A DNA stretch of 64,000 nucleotides from Burkholderiaceae bacterium 16 (GCA_000955785.1 JYOD01000050.1:62001-126000), one strand, 5' to 3'; counted from the first letter of the stretch, positions 52,702 to 61,484 are shown. Numbers and translations are program-made. The notes: a model not told the origin generated them from the sequence alone.

Positions 52702-53628
52702 TCAGCAAAGTGTCTGGCGCATCGCATTACTGAATACGTCCAGGGCCGGAATCCGCGCGCGCAGGAAATCGATCAGCGCGCGCGTCGCCATCGACGGATG
52801 CAGGTTGGGCGTGGTGATGATGTAGAGGCGGCTGCCCAGGCCCTCCGGCTTCCAGTCCGTCAGCACAGGCACCAGCCGGCCTTCGCGCACATCGTCCCAG
52901 CCGGCATAGACCGGCAGCAGGCCCACGCCATGGCCCTCGCGCACCGCGCGCATCAGAAAGGGGAAATGCTCGGACTGCAGGTGCGGGATCAGTTCCACCT
53001 GCTCGCGCTGCTCGCCGCGGTCGAGCGTGAGGACGAAGCGCCGCGCGGGGTAGGGCGGGCACAGGAACTGGCACCGCGCCAGGTCGGCCGGGGCGTGTAG
53101 CGGCCCGTTGCGCGCCAGGTAGCCGGGCGACGCGCAGAGCTGCCAGTCGATCGCGCAAATGTCGCGCGCCACATGGTCCAGCGGCGGCTGCGAGGTGACC
53201 TTGAGCGCCACGTCGATCTCGGCGGCGATCAGGTCCACCACGCGGTTGGCAAAGAACACGCGCAGGGAGATGCCTGGATGCTGGCCGGCGAACTCCAGCA
53301 GCAGCGGGGCCAGGAAGGTGTCGCCCAGACCGGTCGGCACGCTCAGGCGCACGTGGCCGCGCAGGGTGGTGCCCAGGCTGTCGATCTCCGCCTGGGCCGA
53401 GGCCACTTCCTGCAGGATGCGCAGGCCGTGCTGGTACAGCGAGCGCCCAGGCTCGGTCAACTCCAGCCGGCGCGTAGTACGGCGCAGCAACTGCGCGCCG
53501 GCCTGGTGTTCCAGCTCGCGCAGCTGGCGGCTGACCTGCGAGCGCGTGACGCCGCGCCGCCGTCCCGCCTCGGACAAGTTGCCGGCCTCGACGATGTCGA
53601 CGAAGGCCTGGATCAGGTTGAGGTCCAT
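52702..53628 (-). CDS. LysR family transcriptional regulator
   Basis: A 308-residue LysR-type regulator, CrgA-like. The winged helix reads MDLNLIQAFVDIVEAGNLSE then RRRGVTRSQVSRQLRELE; the effector domain follows from about 90. Start at 53628 begins the conserved helix; ATG at 53667 is an alternative adding 13 residues. It is divergent from the SDR/acyl-CoA synthetase operon, which it probably regulates. A TTG-N12-CAA dyad lies at 53647-53664. Confidence 0.9.
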   Translation of the reverse strand: MDLNLIQAFVDIVEAGNLSEAGRRRGVTRSQVSRQLRELEHQAGAQLLRRTTRRLELTEPGRSLYQHGLRILQEVASAQAEIDSLGTTLRGHVRLSVPTGLGDTFLAPLLLEFAGQHPGISLRVFFANRVVDLIAAEIDVALKVTSQPPLDHVARDICAIDWQLCASPGYLARNGPLHAPADLARCQFLCPPYPARRFVLTLDRGEQREQVELIPHLQSEHFPFLMRAVREGHGVGLLPVYAGWDDVREGRLVPVLTDWKPEGLGSRLYIITTPNLHPSMATRALIDFLRARIPALDVFSNAMRQTLC

Positions 53629-53646
53629 CCGGGATTCCCAGGAGTA

Positions 53647-53664
53647 TTGTCGCGTATGGCGCAA
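53647..53664. promoter_or_regulatory. Possible LysR-binding dyad
   Basis: TTGTCGCGTATGGCGCAA is an imperfect palindrome with TTG and CAA ends, 19 bases upstream of the LysR start in the 170-base divergent promoter region. Only its position and symmetry support it. Confidence 0.3.
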
Positions 53665-53798
53665 CATTGTGAGTCGCCGCAGGGGAATTGTCGATACCGG
53701 GCGTCAGGGCTACAGTGTCCGTTCCCTGCCGGATTGCCGGGAGCGGGGCCAGGCGGGCGCAACGACGCCAACGACGCGAACAACAAGCAGGAGACACC

Positions 53799-54725
53799 AT
53801 GTTCAAGAACGATCTTTTCGCTGGCCAGCGTGTGCTGATCACCGGCGGCGGTACCGGGCTGGGTCTGATCATGGCCGAGCGCCTGGCCGGGCTGGGTGCG
53901 GAGCTTCACCTGTGCGGGCGCCGGCTGCCGGTGCTGGACGAGGCCGCCGGGTCGTTGCGGCAGCAGCACGGCGTCAAGGTCGTAACCCACGCGGTGGACA
54001 TCCGCGATGCCGCCGCCGTCGACGCCATGATCGAGACCATCTGGACCCAACACGGCCCGCTCGACTGCCTGGTCAACAACGCCGCCGGCAACTTCATCAG
54101 CCGCACCGAGGACCTCTCGCCCAATGGCTTTCACGCTATCTCCGACATAGTCTTTCGCGGCACCTTCTACATGACGCAAGCGGTGGGCAAGCGCTGGATC
54201 CGCGACGGCCATCCCGGTTCGGTGCTCTCCATCGTGGTGACCTGGGTCTGGACCGGCTCGCCCTTCGTGGTGCCGTCGGCCATGTCCAAGGCCGGCGTGG
54301 ACGCCATGACCAAGTCGCTGGCCGTGGAGTGGGGCCGCCACGGCATCCGCTGCAACGCCATCGCGCCGGGCGTGATCCCCACCGAAGGCGCGGGCTCGCG
54401 CCTGCGCCCGCAGGATTCACAGCAAGACCAGTTGAGCGGCCAGAACCCCACCGGTCGCATCGGCCAGCCGCAGGACATCGGCAACCTCGCCGCCTTCCTG
54501 CTGGCCCACGACAACTCGTGGATCAACGGACAGACCATTGCGCTGGATGGTGGCGACTGGCTCGCCAACGGCGCTTACTTCAAGCAATACCTGGGCTGGG
54601 GCGATGCCGAATGGCAGGCCGCGCGCGAACGCATTGCCGCCAGGAACGCCGCCGACCGCGCCACGCGCACGGTGAATGCACCCACGCCTTCCCCGACACC
54701 CGACCAATCTGGAGACAACGAATAA
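53799..54725 (+). CDS. SDR family oxidoreductase, 2,4-dienoyl-CoA reductase-like
   Basis: A 308-residue short-chain dehydrogenase with the cofactor loop TGGGTGLG at 15-22 and NNAAGNFISRTEDLSPNGF at 93-111, the latter typical of the dienoyl-CoA reductase (DECR) branch. The usual YxxxK catalytic motif is SAMSK at 160-164: Lys164 is kept but Tyr is Ser, as also seen in DECR-type enzymes. It should therefore reduce an unsaturated acyl-CoA. AGGAG lies eight bases before the ATG. Its stop overlaps the next gene by one base (TAATG). The C-terminal 50 residues extend beyond the standard SDR fold. Confidence 0.83.
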   Translation: MFKNDLFAGQRVLITGGGTGLGLIMAERLAGLGAELHLCGRRLPVLDEAAGSLRQQHGVKVVTHAVDIRDAAAVDAMIETIWTQHGPLDCLVNNAAGNFISRTEDLSPNGFHAISDIVFRGTFYMTQAVGKRWIRDGHPGSVLSIVVTWVWTGSPFVVPSAMSKAGVDAMTKSLAVEWGRHGIRCNAIAPGVIPTEGAGSRLRPQDSQQDQLSGQNPTGRIGQPQDIGNLAAFLLAHDNSWINGQTIALDGGDWLANGAYFKQYLGWGDAEWQAARERIAARNAADRATRTVNAPTPSPTPDQSGDNE

Positions 54726-56230
54726 TGGCCGCCGACCTCTGGTTCGAAGATGCCCGCCTGACCGGCGCCGAGCTGCTTGAGCGGGGCGCGCGCCTGGCTG
54801 GCGGCTTGCGCGCGCTCGGGCTCAACGAAGGCGACGTGGTCGCGGTGCTGCTGCGCAACGATCCGGTCTTTGCCGATATCGTCCACGCCTGCCGCACGGC
54901 CGGCGTCTATTACTGCCCCATCAACTGGCACTTCACCGGCGAGGAAATCCGCTTCCTGATGGCAGACAGCGGCGCCAAGGCGCTGATCGTCCATGCCGAT
55001 CTGCTGGACGGCGTGCGCGCGGCGGTGCCCGAGGGCGTGCAGGTACTGGCGGTCGCGGTGCCGGGCAAGGACAGCGCGGCAGGCGCCTCCGACTATGAAA
55101 GCTGGCTCGATGCGCAGTCGCCGTACGACGGCCCGCGCGTGGCGCCGCGCGGCCATATGGCCTACACCTCCGGCACCACCGGCCGCCCCAAGGGCGTGCT
55201 GCGCGCCGCGGTGCCGCTGGCCACGCTGGAAACCCAGCTCGCGCGCATGCGCTCCGTGGTGGCGCAGACCATGGGCATCGTGGAGGGCACCCGCGCGCTG
55301 ATGGCCGCGCCGCTGTACCACAGCGCGCCGGGCGTGTTCATCCAGAACGCGCTGCAGCTCGGCGAGCGCCTGGTGCTGTGCGCGCGCTTCGATCCGGAGC
55401 GGGTGCTGGCGCTGGTGGAGAAGCACCGTATCGACGTGCTCTACCTGGTGCCCATCATGTATGTACGCATGCTCAAGGTGCCGCCGGAGGTGCGTGCGCG
55501 CTACGACCTCTCCTCGCTGCGCTTCGTCGCGTCGACCGGCGCGCCGTGCGCGCCCGAGGTCAAGCGTGCCATGATCGACTGGTTCGGCCCAGTCATCCAT
55601 GAAACCTACGCATCGAGCGAGGCCGGCATGATCACCGTGGCCACGCCGGCCGACGCCATGGCCAAGCCCGGCACGGCTGGCCGCCCGGTCGACGACGGCG
55701 AAGTGCGCATCCTCGACGAGCAGGGCAAGGCCTGCGCGCCCGGCGAGATCGGGCTGGTCTATGTGCGGCAGCCGGCTTACCCCGACTTCACCTACCGCAA
55801 CAATGACGAAGCCCGCCGCGCCATCGACCGCGGTGGCCTGGTGAGCCTGGGCGACATGGGTTATCTCGACGCCGATGGCTACCTGTTCATCTGCGACCGC
55901 GCCTCCGACATGGTGATCTCCGGCGGCGTGAACATCTACCCGGCAGAGATCGAGCACGAACTGGTGCGCTATCCCGGCGTGGCCGATTGCGTGGTGTTCG
56001 GCGTGCCCGACGACGAGTATGGCGAACGCCTGCTGGCCATGGTGCAGCCGGTGCAGGGCGCCACGCTGGAGGAGAGCGCGATCATCGAATGGCTGCGCCA
56101 GCGCCTCTCAGGCTTCAAGGTGCCGCGCACCATCGTGGTGGAAGCGCAACTGCCGCGCGACGATACCGGCAAGCTGGCCAAGCGCCGCCTGCGCGACAAA
56201 TACTGGGAAGGGCGCGCGCGGCGGGTTTGA
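54725..56230 (+). CDS. Acyl-CoA synthetase / AMP-dependent ligase
   Basis: A 501-residue ANL-superfamily adenylating enzyme. Motifs: P-loop YTSGTTGRPKG at 147-157, YASSEAGM near 297, GDMGYLDADGYLFICDR with the hinge region near 378, MVISGGVNIYP, and the catalytic Lys in DTGKLAKRRL near the end. It activates a carboxylic acid to an acyl-CoA that the linked dienoyl-CoA-reductase-like enzyme could then use. The substrate is unknown. Co-transcribed with the SDR gene. Confidence 0.88.
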   Translation: MAADLWFEDARLTGAELLERGARLAGGLRALGLNEGDVVAVLLRNDPVFADIVHACRTAGVYYCPINWHFTGEEIRFLMADSGAKALIVHADLLDGVRAAVPEGVQVLAVAVPGKDSAAGASDYESWLDAQSPYDGPRVAPRGHMAYTSGTTGRPKGVLRAAVPLATLETQLARMRSVVAQTMGIVEGTRALMAAPLYHSAPGVFIQNALQLGERLVLCARFDPERVLALVEKHRIDVLYLVPIMYVRMLKVPPEVRARYDLSSLRFVASTGAPCAPEVKRAMIDWFGPVIHETYASSEAGMITVATPADAMAKPGTAGRPVDDGEVRILDEQGKACAPGEIGLVYVRQPAYPDFTYRNNDEARRAIDRGGLVSLGDMGYLDADGYLFICDRASDMVISGGVNIYPAEIEHELVRYPGVADCVVFGVPDDEYGERLLAMVQPVQGATLEESAIIEWLRQRLSGFKVPRTIVVEAQLPRDDTGKLAKRRLRDKYWEGRARRV

Positions 56231-56293
56231 GCGCAGCGCAGTCAAGACATACCGGCAAGACCGAGAACATCAGAAGAACCAAGGAGACTAGCC

Positions 56294-57271
56294 ATGCAAA
56301 GCTGGAAAACCGGATGGCGCGCCGGCGCCGGCGTCGCCATCCTGGCCTGTGCGCAACTGGCCGTGGCCGCCTATCCCGACCGTCCCATCAAGCTGGTGGT
56401 GCCTTATACGCCGGGCGGCTCTACCGACCAGTTCGGGCGCGGGCTGGCCGACGGCATGAGCCGCGAGCTGAAGCAGACGGTGGTGGTGGAGAACCGTCCC
56501 GGCGCCGCCACCATGATCGGCACGCAGAGCGTGGCGCGCGCGCCGGCAGATGGCTACACCATGGTGCTGGCCACCAATGGCAGCATGGTGCTCAACCCGA
56601 TGCTCTACAAGAAGATCGCCTACGATCCGCCGCGCGATTTCAAGATCTTCACCATCGGCGCCGAGGCGCCGCTGGTGGTGGTGACCAACAACCAGGTGCC
56701 GGCCACCAACATCCGCGAGTTCGCGGCGTATGCCAAGGCCAGCGGCGGCAAGCTCAACTACGCTTCGGTCGGGCTCGGCAACGCGCTGCAGCTGGCCACC
56801 GAAATGCTCAAGACCGAACTCGGCATCTCGGTCACCCACGTGCCGTACAACGGCAGCGCGCCGGCGCTGTCGGCGCTGCTCGCCAATGATGTGCAGCTGA
56901 TGGTGGACGTGGTCAGCACCTCGCTGCCGCACATCAAGGGCGGCAAGCTGCGCGCGCTGGCGGTGACCGGCCGCACCCGGCTGGAAGTGCTGCCCAATGT
57001 ACCGACCGTGGCGGAGAGCGGCTATCCCAACTTCCAGGCCGCCACGTGGTTCGGCCTTGCCGTGCCGGCGCAGACCCCGCCCGAGGCCGTGGCAAAGCTG
57101 CAGGCCGCGGCCGCGCATGTGCTCAAGGACCCGCAGTTCCGCGCCACCTTCAGCGCACTGGGGCTGGTGATCCAGCAACCGCGCACCCAGGCCGAGATCG
57201 ATCGCTATATCGATGCGGACCGCGAGCATTGGGGCAAAGTCATCCGCGCCAACAACATCAGCCTGGACTGA
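56294..57271 (+). CDS. Bug/TctC-family solute-binding protein
   Basis: A 325-residue tripartite-tricarboxylate-transporter-type binding protein with a signal peptide (cleavage near LAVAA, about 26). Bug hallmarks: YPDRPIKLVVPYTPGGSTD, VVVENRPGAATMIGT, ARAPADGYTM and THVPYNGSAPALSALL. The C-terminus is intact, unlike the Bug gene at 31344. It lies 63 bases after the acyl-CoA synthetase, so the bound ligand may be the acid activated by that enzyme. No TctA/TctB membrane genes are nearby. Confidence 0.91.
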   Translation: MQSWKTGWRAGAGVAILACAQLAVAAYPDRPIKLVVPYTPGGSTDQFGRGLADGMSRELKQTVVVENRPGAATMIGTQSVARAPADGYTMVLATNGSMVLNPMLYKKIAYDPPRDFKIFTIGAEAPLVVVTNNQVPATNIREFAAYAKASGGKLNYASVGLGNALQLATEMLKTELGISVTHVPYNGSAPALSALLANDVQLMVDVVSTSLPHIKGGKLRALAVTGRTRLEVLPNVPTVAESGYPNFQAATWFGLAVPAQTPPEAVAKLQAAAAHVLKDPQFRATFSALGLVIQQPRTQAEIDRYIDADREHWGKVIRANNISLD

Positions 57272-57348
57272 GCGCAAGCGCGCCAGGCGAGCGGCGGCAG
57301 CCGTGGCGAGCGCCGGCCGGCTGGCGGCGATCGGCGTATAGTTCTGTC

Positions 57349-57393
57349 ACGCCGTGATGCATTCGGCCTTCTGGCCAGTCACGGCGTTCTTTT
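57349..57393 (+). terminator. Terminator-like hairpin after the Bug gene
   Basis: ACGCCGTGA (57349-57357) pairs with TCACGGCGT (57379-57387), enclosing a smaller GGCC-TTCT-GGCC hairpin, and is followed by TTCTTTT. It ends 19 bases before the ClC gene. Confidence 0.55.
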
Positions 57394-57411
57394 GCCCACG
57401 CCCGCCGCGCC

Positions 57412-58875
57412 ATGAACGACTCAGAGCCTGATCCGCACCAAGAGCCACTTGCCGGTCCCCTGCGCGATTCCAGCGCCGAAACCGATCGCCTGCATGCCCT
57501 GCGCCGCCGTGCCCGCCTTGCCGCCGGCCGCAAATCGCGCCAGATGTGGCGCATCTCCCGAACCACCCTGCGCTACGCCGTCTTCATGTGCGGCGCTGGC
57601 TGCGTGGCGCTGTTCTCGCTGATATTCGCGTGGATTGCCGAAGTGGCGTTGCGCTGGAATTACCAGCTAACCTCCGCTACGCCGTGGCTGGCATTCGTGC
57701 TGCTGCCATTCGGGCTGGCCGCGCTGCGCTGGCTCACCATCCTCCTGGCGCCGCAGGCGCGCGGCAGCGGTATTCCGCAGGTGATCGCGGCCGTTACGTT
57801 GCCGCCCTCGGGGCCGGCGCAGACCGTATTGGTGTCATTCCGCCAGTCGATGTGGAAAGTGCTGCTGACGACGGGCGGCCTGCTGGCGGGCGCGTCGATC
57901 GGGCGGGAGGGTCCCTCCGTGCAGGTGGGCGCTGCTGCCATGCTGGCCTGGGGCCACTGGTGCCACGAGCGCCTGCAGTTCCGCATCGGCTTCCATCCCA
58001 ATGCACTGATCGCCGCCGGCGCCGCCGGCGGCCTGGCCGCGGCCTTCAATACGCCGCTGGCCGGCGTGGTATTCGCCATCGAGGAACTCGGCCGCGGCAC
58101 CGCCGTGCGCTGGGACCGGCTGGTGCTCTCGGGCGTGCTGACCGCAGGCTTCCTGTCGCTGGCGGTCCTGGGCAACAACCCGTATTTCATCGTCAAGACG
58201 CCGATCCTTGCATTGCACGACGCCTGGGGGCCGGTACTGCTGTGCGCGCTGGTCAATGGCGTGCTCGGCGGCCTGTTCGCCAAACTGCTGATCGGCGGCG
58301 TGCCGGCACTGTTGCCCGTGCGGCTGCGTGGCTGGCCGGTGGAGCATCCGGTGCTGGTGGCATTCCTGTGCGGCCTGGTGGCGGCGGTGATTGGCTGGTC
58401 CACCGGTGGCGCGACCTTCGGTACCGGCTACGAGCAGGCCGCCGGGCTGATCAACGGCGAGCCGCACAGCACGCTGTGGTTCGGCATCGCCAAGCTGGTG
58501 GCCACCGTGGTGTCGTATTTCGCGGGCATTCCCGGCGGGATCTTTACGCCCTCGCTGGCGATCGGCTCCGGCATCGGCGCCAATGTGGCGCAGTGGGTCG
58601 GCCACATCTTCGGCGGCATGACCGAGCCCCGCGTGCTGGCGCTGGTGTCGATGGCGGCCTTCCTGGCTGCCGCCACCCAGGCACCCATCACGGCCAGCGT
58701 GATCGTGATGGAGATGACGCGCTCGCAGGATCTCACCCTCTTCCTGCTGGCCGCTTCGCTACTGGCTTCCTTCCTCGCGCGCCAGTTCTGCCCGCATCCG
58801 TTCTACCACCATGTCGCGCATACCTTCCGCCGCGAAGCGCTGAGCGTCACGCGAAAAGTGATGCCGGCAACATAA
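57412..58875 (+). CDS. ClC-type H+/Cl- exchange transporter
   Basis: A 487-residue ClC protein. Ion-pathway motifs: GSGIPQ at 118-123, GREGPSVQ at 164-171 with gating Glu166, and GIFTPSLAIGS in the C-terminal half. FAIEELG near 221-227 supplies Glu225 at the place of the internal proton glutamate (Glu203 in the E. coli protein), so it is predicted to be an antiporter rather than a channel. No CBS domains. Likely role in acid or chloride/fluoride homeostasis; F- specific CLCs have different motifs, so fluoride is less likely. Confidence 0.92.
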   Translation: MNDSEPDPHQEPLAGPLRDSSAETDRLHALRRRARLAAGRKSRQMWRISRTTLRYAVFMCGAGCVALFSLIFAWIAEVALRWNYQLTSATPWLAFVLLPFGLAALRWLTILLAPQARGSGIPQVIAAVTLPPSGPAQTVLVSFRQSMWKVLLTTGGLLAGASIGREGPSVQVGAAAMLAWGHWCHERLQFRIGFHPNALIAAGAAGGLAAAFNTPLAGVVFAIEELGRGTAVRWDRLVLSGVLTAGFLSLAVLGNNPYFIVKTPILALHDAWGPVLLCALVNGVLGGLFAKLLIGGVPALLPVRLRGWPVEHPVLVAFLCGLVAAVIGWSTGGATFGTGYEQAAGLINGEPHSTLWFGIAKLVATVVSYFAGIPGGIFTPSLAIGSGIGANVAQWVGHIFGGMTEPRVLALVSMAAFLAAATQAPITASVIVMEMTRSQDLTLFLLAASLLASFLARQFCPHPFYHHVAHTFRREALSVTRKVMPAT

Positions 58876-59003
58876 GCCGGGCGAAGCCACGGTTTTGCGG
58901 CGCCGCTTTGCCTTAATATGAGCGGCGCGCGGGCCAGGTGCCCGGCGCTGTGTACCGGCGGCACACCTGGACCCGCGCCGGCACGATGAACCGGGGAGCA
59001 CAG

Positions 59004-59291
59004 ATGGCCACGCAACGACCGCCGGGCAGCACCGGCGCCCAACGTCCGCCGAGCGCGCGGCGCCGCCAGCAAGGTGCGCCGGGCGTGCCGCCGCAGAAAC
59101 CGCCTGGCAAGGAAAGCACCGTCGTGCGAGATCTCGGCCCGGAAACGGTGTGGCATACGCGCGGCTTGCATGGCCATACCCGGCTGCGTTCGCCGCTGCC
59201 GCCCAGCCGGGTGCCGCGGCGGCTGTTGTGGGGGTTGCTGTTAGTCTTGCTGGCAGTGCTGGCCAACGCCGTGCTGAATATGTCGCATTAA
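59004..59291 (+). CDS. Small Pro/Arg-rich protein with C-terminal transmembrane anchor
   Basis: A 95-residue protein of unknown function. The first 70 residues are rich in Pro, Arg, Gln and Gly (RPPSARRRQQGAPG, PPQKPPGKE); a single transmembrane segment lies near 75-92 (LLWGLLLVLLAVLANAVL), with almost nothing after it, giving a tail-anchored layout. GGGGAG precedes the ATG at 59004. Sits between the ClC gene and another unknown gene. Confidence 0.6.
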   Translation: MATQRPPGSTGAQRPPSARRRQQGAPGVPPQKPPGKESTVVRDLGPETVWHTRGLHGHTRLRSPLPPSRVPRRLLWGLLLVLLAVLANAVLNMSH

Positions 59292-59387
59292 CCCCCGGCG
59301 GAGTGCCTGCCTTGCCACCTTGTGGGTGCCGGCAGGAACCACGTGCGCAGGGGGCGCTCCAATCCGGAGCTTTTCTCAGGAGTCTGG

Positions 59388-60056
59388 ATGAAATACCCCC
59401 TCGCCGGGCTGGCCCTTGCCAGCCTGCTGCTGGTTTCGCCCTGGGCGGGCGCCGCGCCCAAGGATGGCGCCGCCGACAAACTGGCGCCGATGCTCGAGAG
59501 CCTGGAGATCGGCAGCCCGATGCCCACGCTGCCCGATTGCGCCGACAAGCGCACCCCCGATGGCCGCGACGTGACCGCCCTGTGCGTCGAAGTGCGTGGC
59601 GACGGCGTGATGCGCCAGGTCGGCGTGCCGCGCGACAAGCGGCCCCCCTTCATGGACGGCCCGCACGTGGTCGCCTTTGTGGACCGCAACGCCCTGGTCG
59701 GGCTGATCGTGCCGACCGACGGCGTGCGCTCCGAGAAGACGGCGGTGGACAGCCTGACCGCGCGTTATGGCAAGCCCTTCCGCTCGGAACAGGTGGAGAT
59801 GAAGGACAAGGCCGGCCAGCCCGTCAAGAGCACGCATGCCGGCTGGATGAGGAAGCCGCTGACCGTGGAGCTTTACGCCATTCCGGACGATCCCAACAAC
59901 GGCACCATCGAAATGCTGCTGCCCCAGGCCCGCGTGCTGATGGCCGACCAGGACAAGGCCATGGCGCAACAGCTCAATCCCAATGCCGCTTCGGCAGCGC
60001 AGGCGGCGCCGGCGAGCAAGGCGGAGGCGAAGAAGGGGAAGGACGGGAAGTGGTGA
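59388..60056 (+). CDS. Secreted protein of unknown function
   Basis: A 222-residue protein with a clear signal peptide (MKYPLAGLALASLLLVSPWAGA, cleaved about residue 22-23). The mature part has two Cys (PDCADK and ALCVEV) that may pair, a central HVVAFVDRNALVGLIVPTDGV segment, and an Ala/Lys-rich low-complexity tail (AASAAQAAPASKAEAKKGKD). No family was recognised. CAGGAG lies upstream of the ATG at 59388. Confidence 0.68.
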   Translation: MKYPLAGLALASLLLVSPWAGAAPKDGAADKLAPMLESLEIGSPMPTLPDCADKRTPDGRDVTALCVEVRGDGVMRQVGVPRDKRPPFMDGPHVVAFVDRNALVGLIVPTDGVRSEKTAVDSLTARYGKPFRSEQVEMKDKAGQPVKSTHAGWMRKPLTVELYAIPDDPNNGTIEMLLPQARVLMADQDKAMAQQLNPNAASAAQAAPASKAEAKKGKDGKW

Positions 60057-60096
60057 GAGGGCGCGCGAGCGCCGCCTGAAGTGCCGGATTGTGCTT

Positions 60097-60128
60097 GCTC
60101 GCCTCTCCCTTTGGGGCGAGAGGCGAGC
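60097..60128. terminator. Hairpin between convergent genes
   Basis: GCTCGCCTCTC (60097-60107) and GAGAGGCGAGC (60118-60128) form a perfect 11-bp stem with a 10-base loop (CCTTTGGGGC), located between the secreted-protein gene and the converging DapB-like gene. There is no strong T-run, so termination is probable but not certain. Confidence 0.45.
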
Positions 60129-60133
60129 GAAGC

Positions 60134-60943
60134 TCAAAGCCCTTCCATCACCTTGTCCAGCCCGCGCACCAGCCCGGTCACTGTGTGCACTTTGCGGATC
60201 GCCAGCAGCGCACCGGACACATACGGCTTGGAGCCATCGCCGGCCTCATGCTTGAGGTGCAGGCGTTGCCCGTCGGCGCCAAAGATCACCTCCACGCCCA
60301 GCTGGTACCCAGGCAGCCGCACCGCGTGCACCTGGCTGCCGGACATGGTCGCGCCGCGTGTTTCCTTCGGTCCCTTGACCTGGTCGATGGGCACCACTTG
60401 CGCGGCTTCGCGGACCTGCCCCAGGCGATACGCCAGTTCGCGCACCGTGCCGGAGGGCACATCGATCTTGCCTGCCTTGGCGTAGTCGATGATCTCCCAG
60501 TGCTCCAGGTGGCGCGCGGCCATCTCGGCGAACTTCTGCAGCAGCACCACGGTAATGGCGAAGTTGCCGCAGGCCAGCACGCCGCGCCCGGCCTGGCGCG
60601 CGGCGGCGTCGATCTCGGCGTAGTCATCGTCCGATAGCCCCGACGTGCCCACCACCACGTGCGCGCCCTTTGCCAGCGCTTGCAGGATGTTGCGCTTGGC
60701 GACATCCGGCTTGGTGTATTCCACATAGACGTCGCAGGCGCCGTCCGCCAGTTCGTCGATGCTGGCCACCGCCACGCCGGGCGTGCCCTTGTGCGCGGTC
60801 AGTTCGGCCAGGGTCTGCCCGGCGGCGCCGCGCGACAACCCGGCCACCAGCGTCATGTCGTCCGCGTGCGCCACCCCGCGCGCCAGTTCGCCGCCGGCCC
60901 AGCCGGTCACGCCGCCCACGGCGACTCGAATGCAATTGCTCAT
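60134..60943 (-). CDS. DapB-like dihydrodipicolinate reductase family protein
   Basis: A 269-residue protein with the DapB fold: Rossmann start CIRVAVGGVTGWAGGELARG, VVVGTSGLSDDD near 96-106 and the substrate loop KIDVPSGT at 159-166. In true DapB the loop reads HHxxKxDAPSGT; here the Lys (159) is kept but the catalytic His position is Ala155 and the second His is Lys156, so lysine-synthesis activity is doubtful. It sits beside an Lrp regulator and a lysine-dehydrogenase-like gene, pointing to a role in the catabolism of a cyclic imine or related compound. CAGGAG precedes the ATG. Confidence 0.8.
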   Translation of the reverse strand: MSNCIRVAVGGVTGWAGGELARGVAHADDMTLVAGLSRGAAGQTLAELTAHKGTPGVAVASIDELADGACDVYVEYTKPDVAKRNILQALAKGAHVVVGTSGLSDDDYAEIDAAARQAGRGVLACGNFAITVVLLQKFAEMAARHLEHWEIIDYAKAGKIDVPSGTVRELAYRLGQVREAAQVVPIDQVKGPKETRGATMSGSQVHAVRLPGYQLGVEVIFGADGQRLHLKHEAGDGSKPYVSGALLAIRKVHTVTGLVRGLDKVMEGL

Positions 60944-61034
60944 CGTCTTGCTCTCCTGATCTGGATGGTTTTCCGGTATGCCCCGGCTGCCTGCCAGTTG
61001 TGCAGCATAAGCCTTTTGCGCTTTCGCCGCTGTA

Positions 61035-61484
61035 TCAGCCCGCGGCCCTGCGCCGGTCGATCTTGCGCGCCAGCACGATCGACGTGGTGGTGTGGTTGAC
61101 GCCGTCCAGCGCGCCGATTTCGTCGAGCAGCTTGTCCAGGCGGGCATGCGTGTCGCAGCGGATCACCGCCATGTAGTCCACGGGGCCACTGACCGAATTG
61201 AGTTCCTCGATCTCGGGAAAGCGCTGCAGCGCCCGCACCACGGCCGGCGCGGTCTTTGGCATCACCGACAAGCCGCAGAACGCCAGGATGGCATTGTCTT
61301 CCATCTCTTTTCCAAGCCGCACGCCATAGCCGGCGATCACGCCGTCGCGTTCGAGCCGCGCGATCCGGGCCACCACGGTGGTGCGGGCAATGCCGAGCTT
61401 GCGCGCGAGATTGGCGGCGTTCTCGCGCGCGTTGGCCTGCAGCAGGGAGAGCAGGTGGCGGTCGGTCTGATCAAGTTCGGTCAT
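61035..61484 (-). CDS. Lrp/AsnC family transcriptional regulator
   Basis: A 149-residue Lrp-type regulator: helix-turn-helix at about 5-60 (LDQTDRHLLSLLQANARENA, GIARTTVVARI) and a RAM ligand-binding domain at about 65-145 (SVSGPVDYMAVIRC). The start at 61484 begins the conserved MTELDQTD; an in-frame ATG at 61517 adds 11 residues. It is divergent from the lysine-dehydrogenase-like gene. Regulators of this kind often respond to the amino acid degraded by the adjacent enzymes. Confidence 0.9.
   Translation of the reverse strand: MTELDQTDRHLLSLLQANARENAANLARKLGIARTTVVARIARLERDGVIAGYGVRLGKEMEDNAILAFCGLSVMPKTAPAVVRALQRFPEIEELNSVSGPVDYMAVIRCDTHARLDKLLDEIGALDGVNHTTTSIVLARKIDRRRAAG

Noticed and set aside
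53159..56230. Plus-strand frame of about 1020 codons reading through the acyl-CoA synthetase upstream region
   Set aside because: Only the part from 54725 is a real protein. The upstream part is out of frame with the SDR gene and antisense to the LysR gene.
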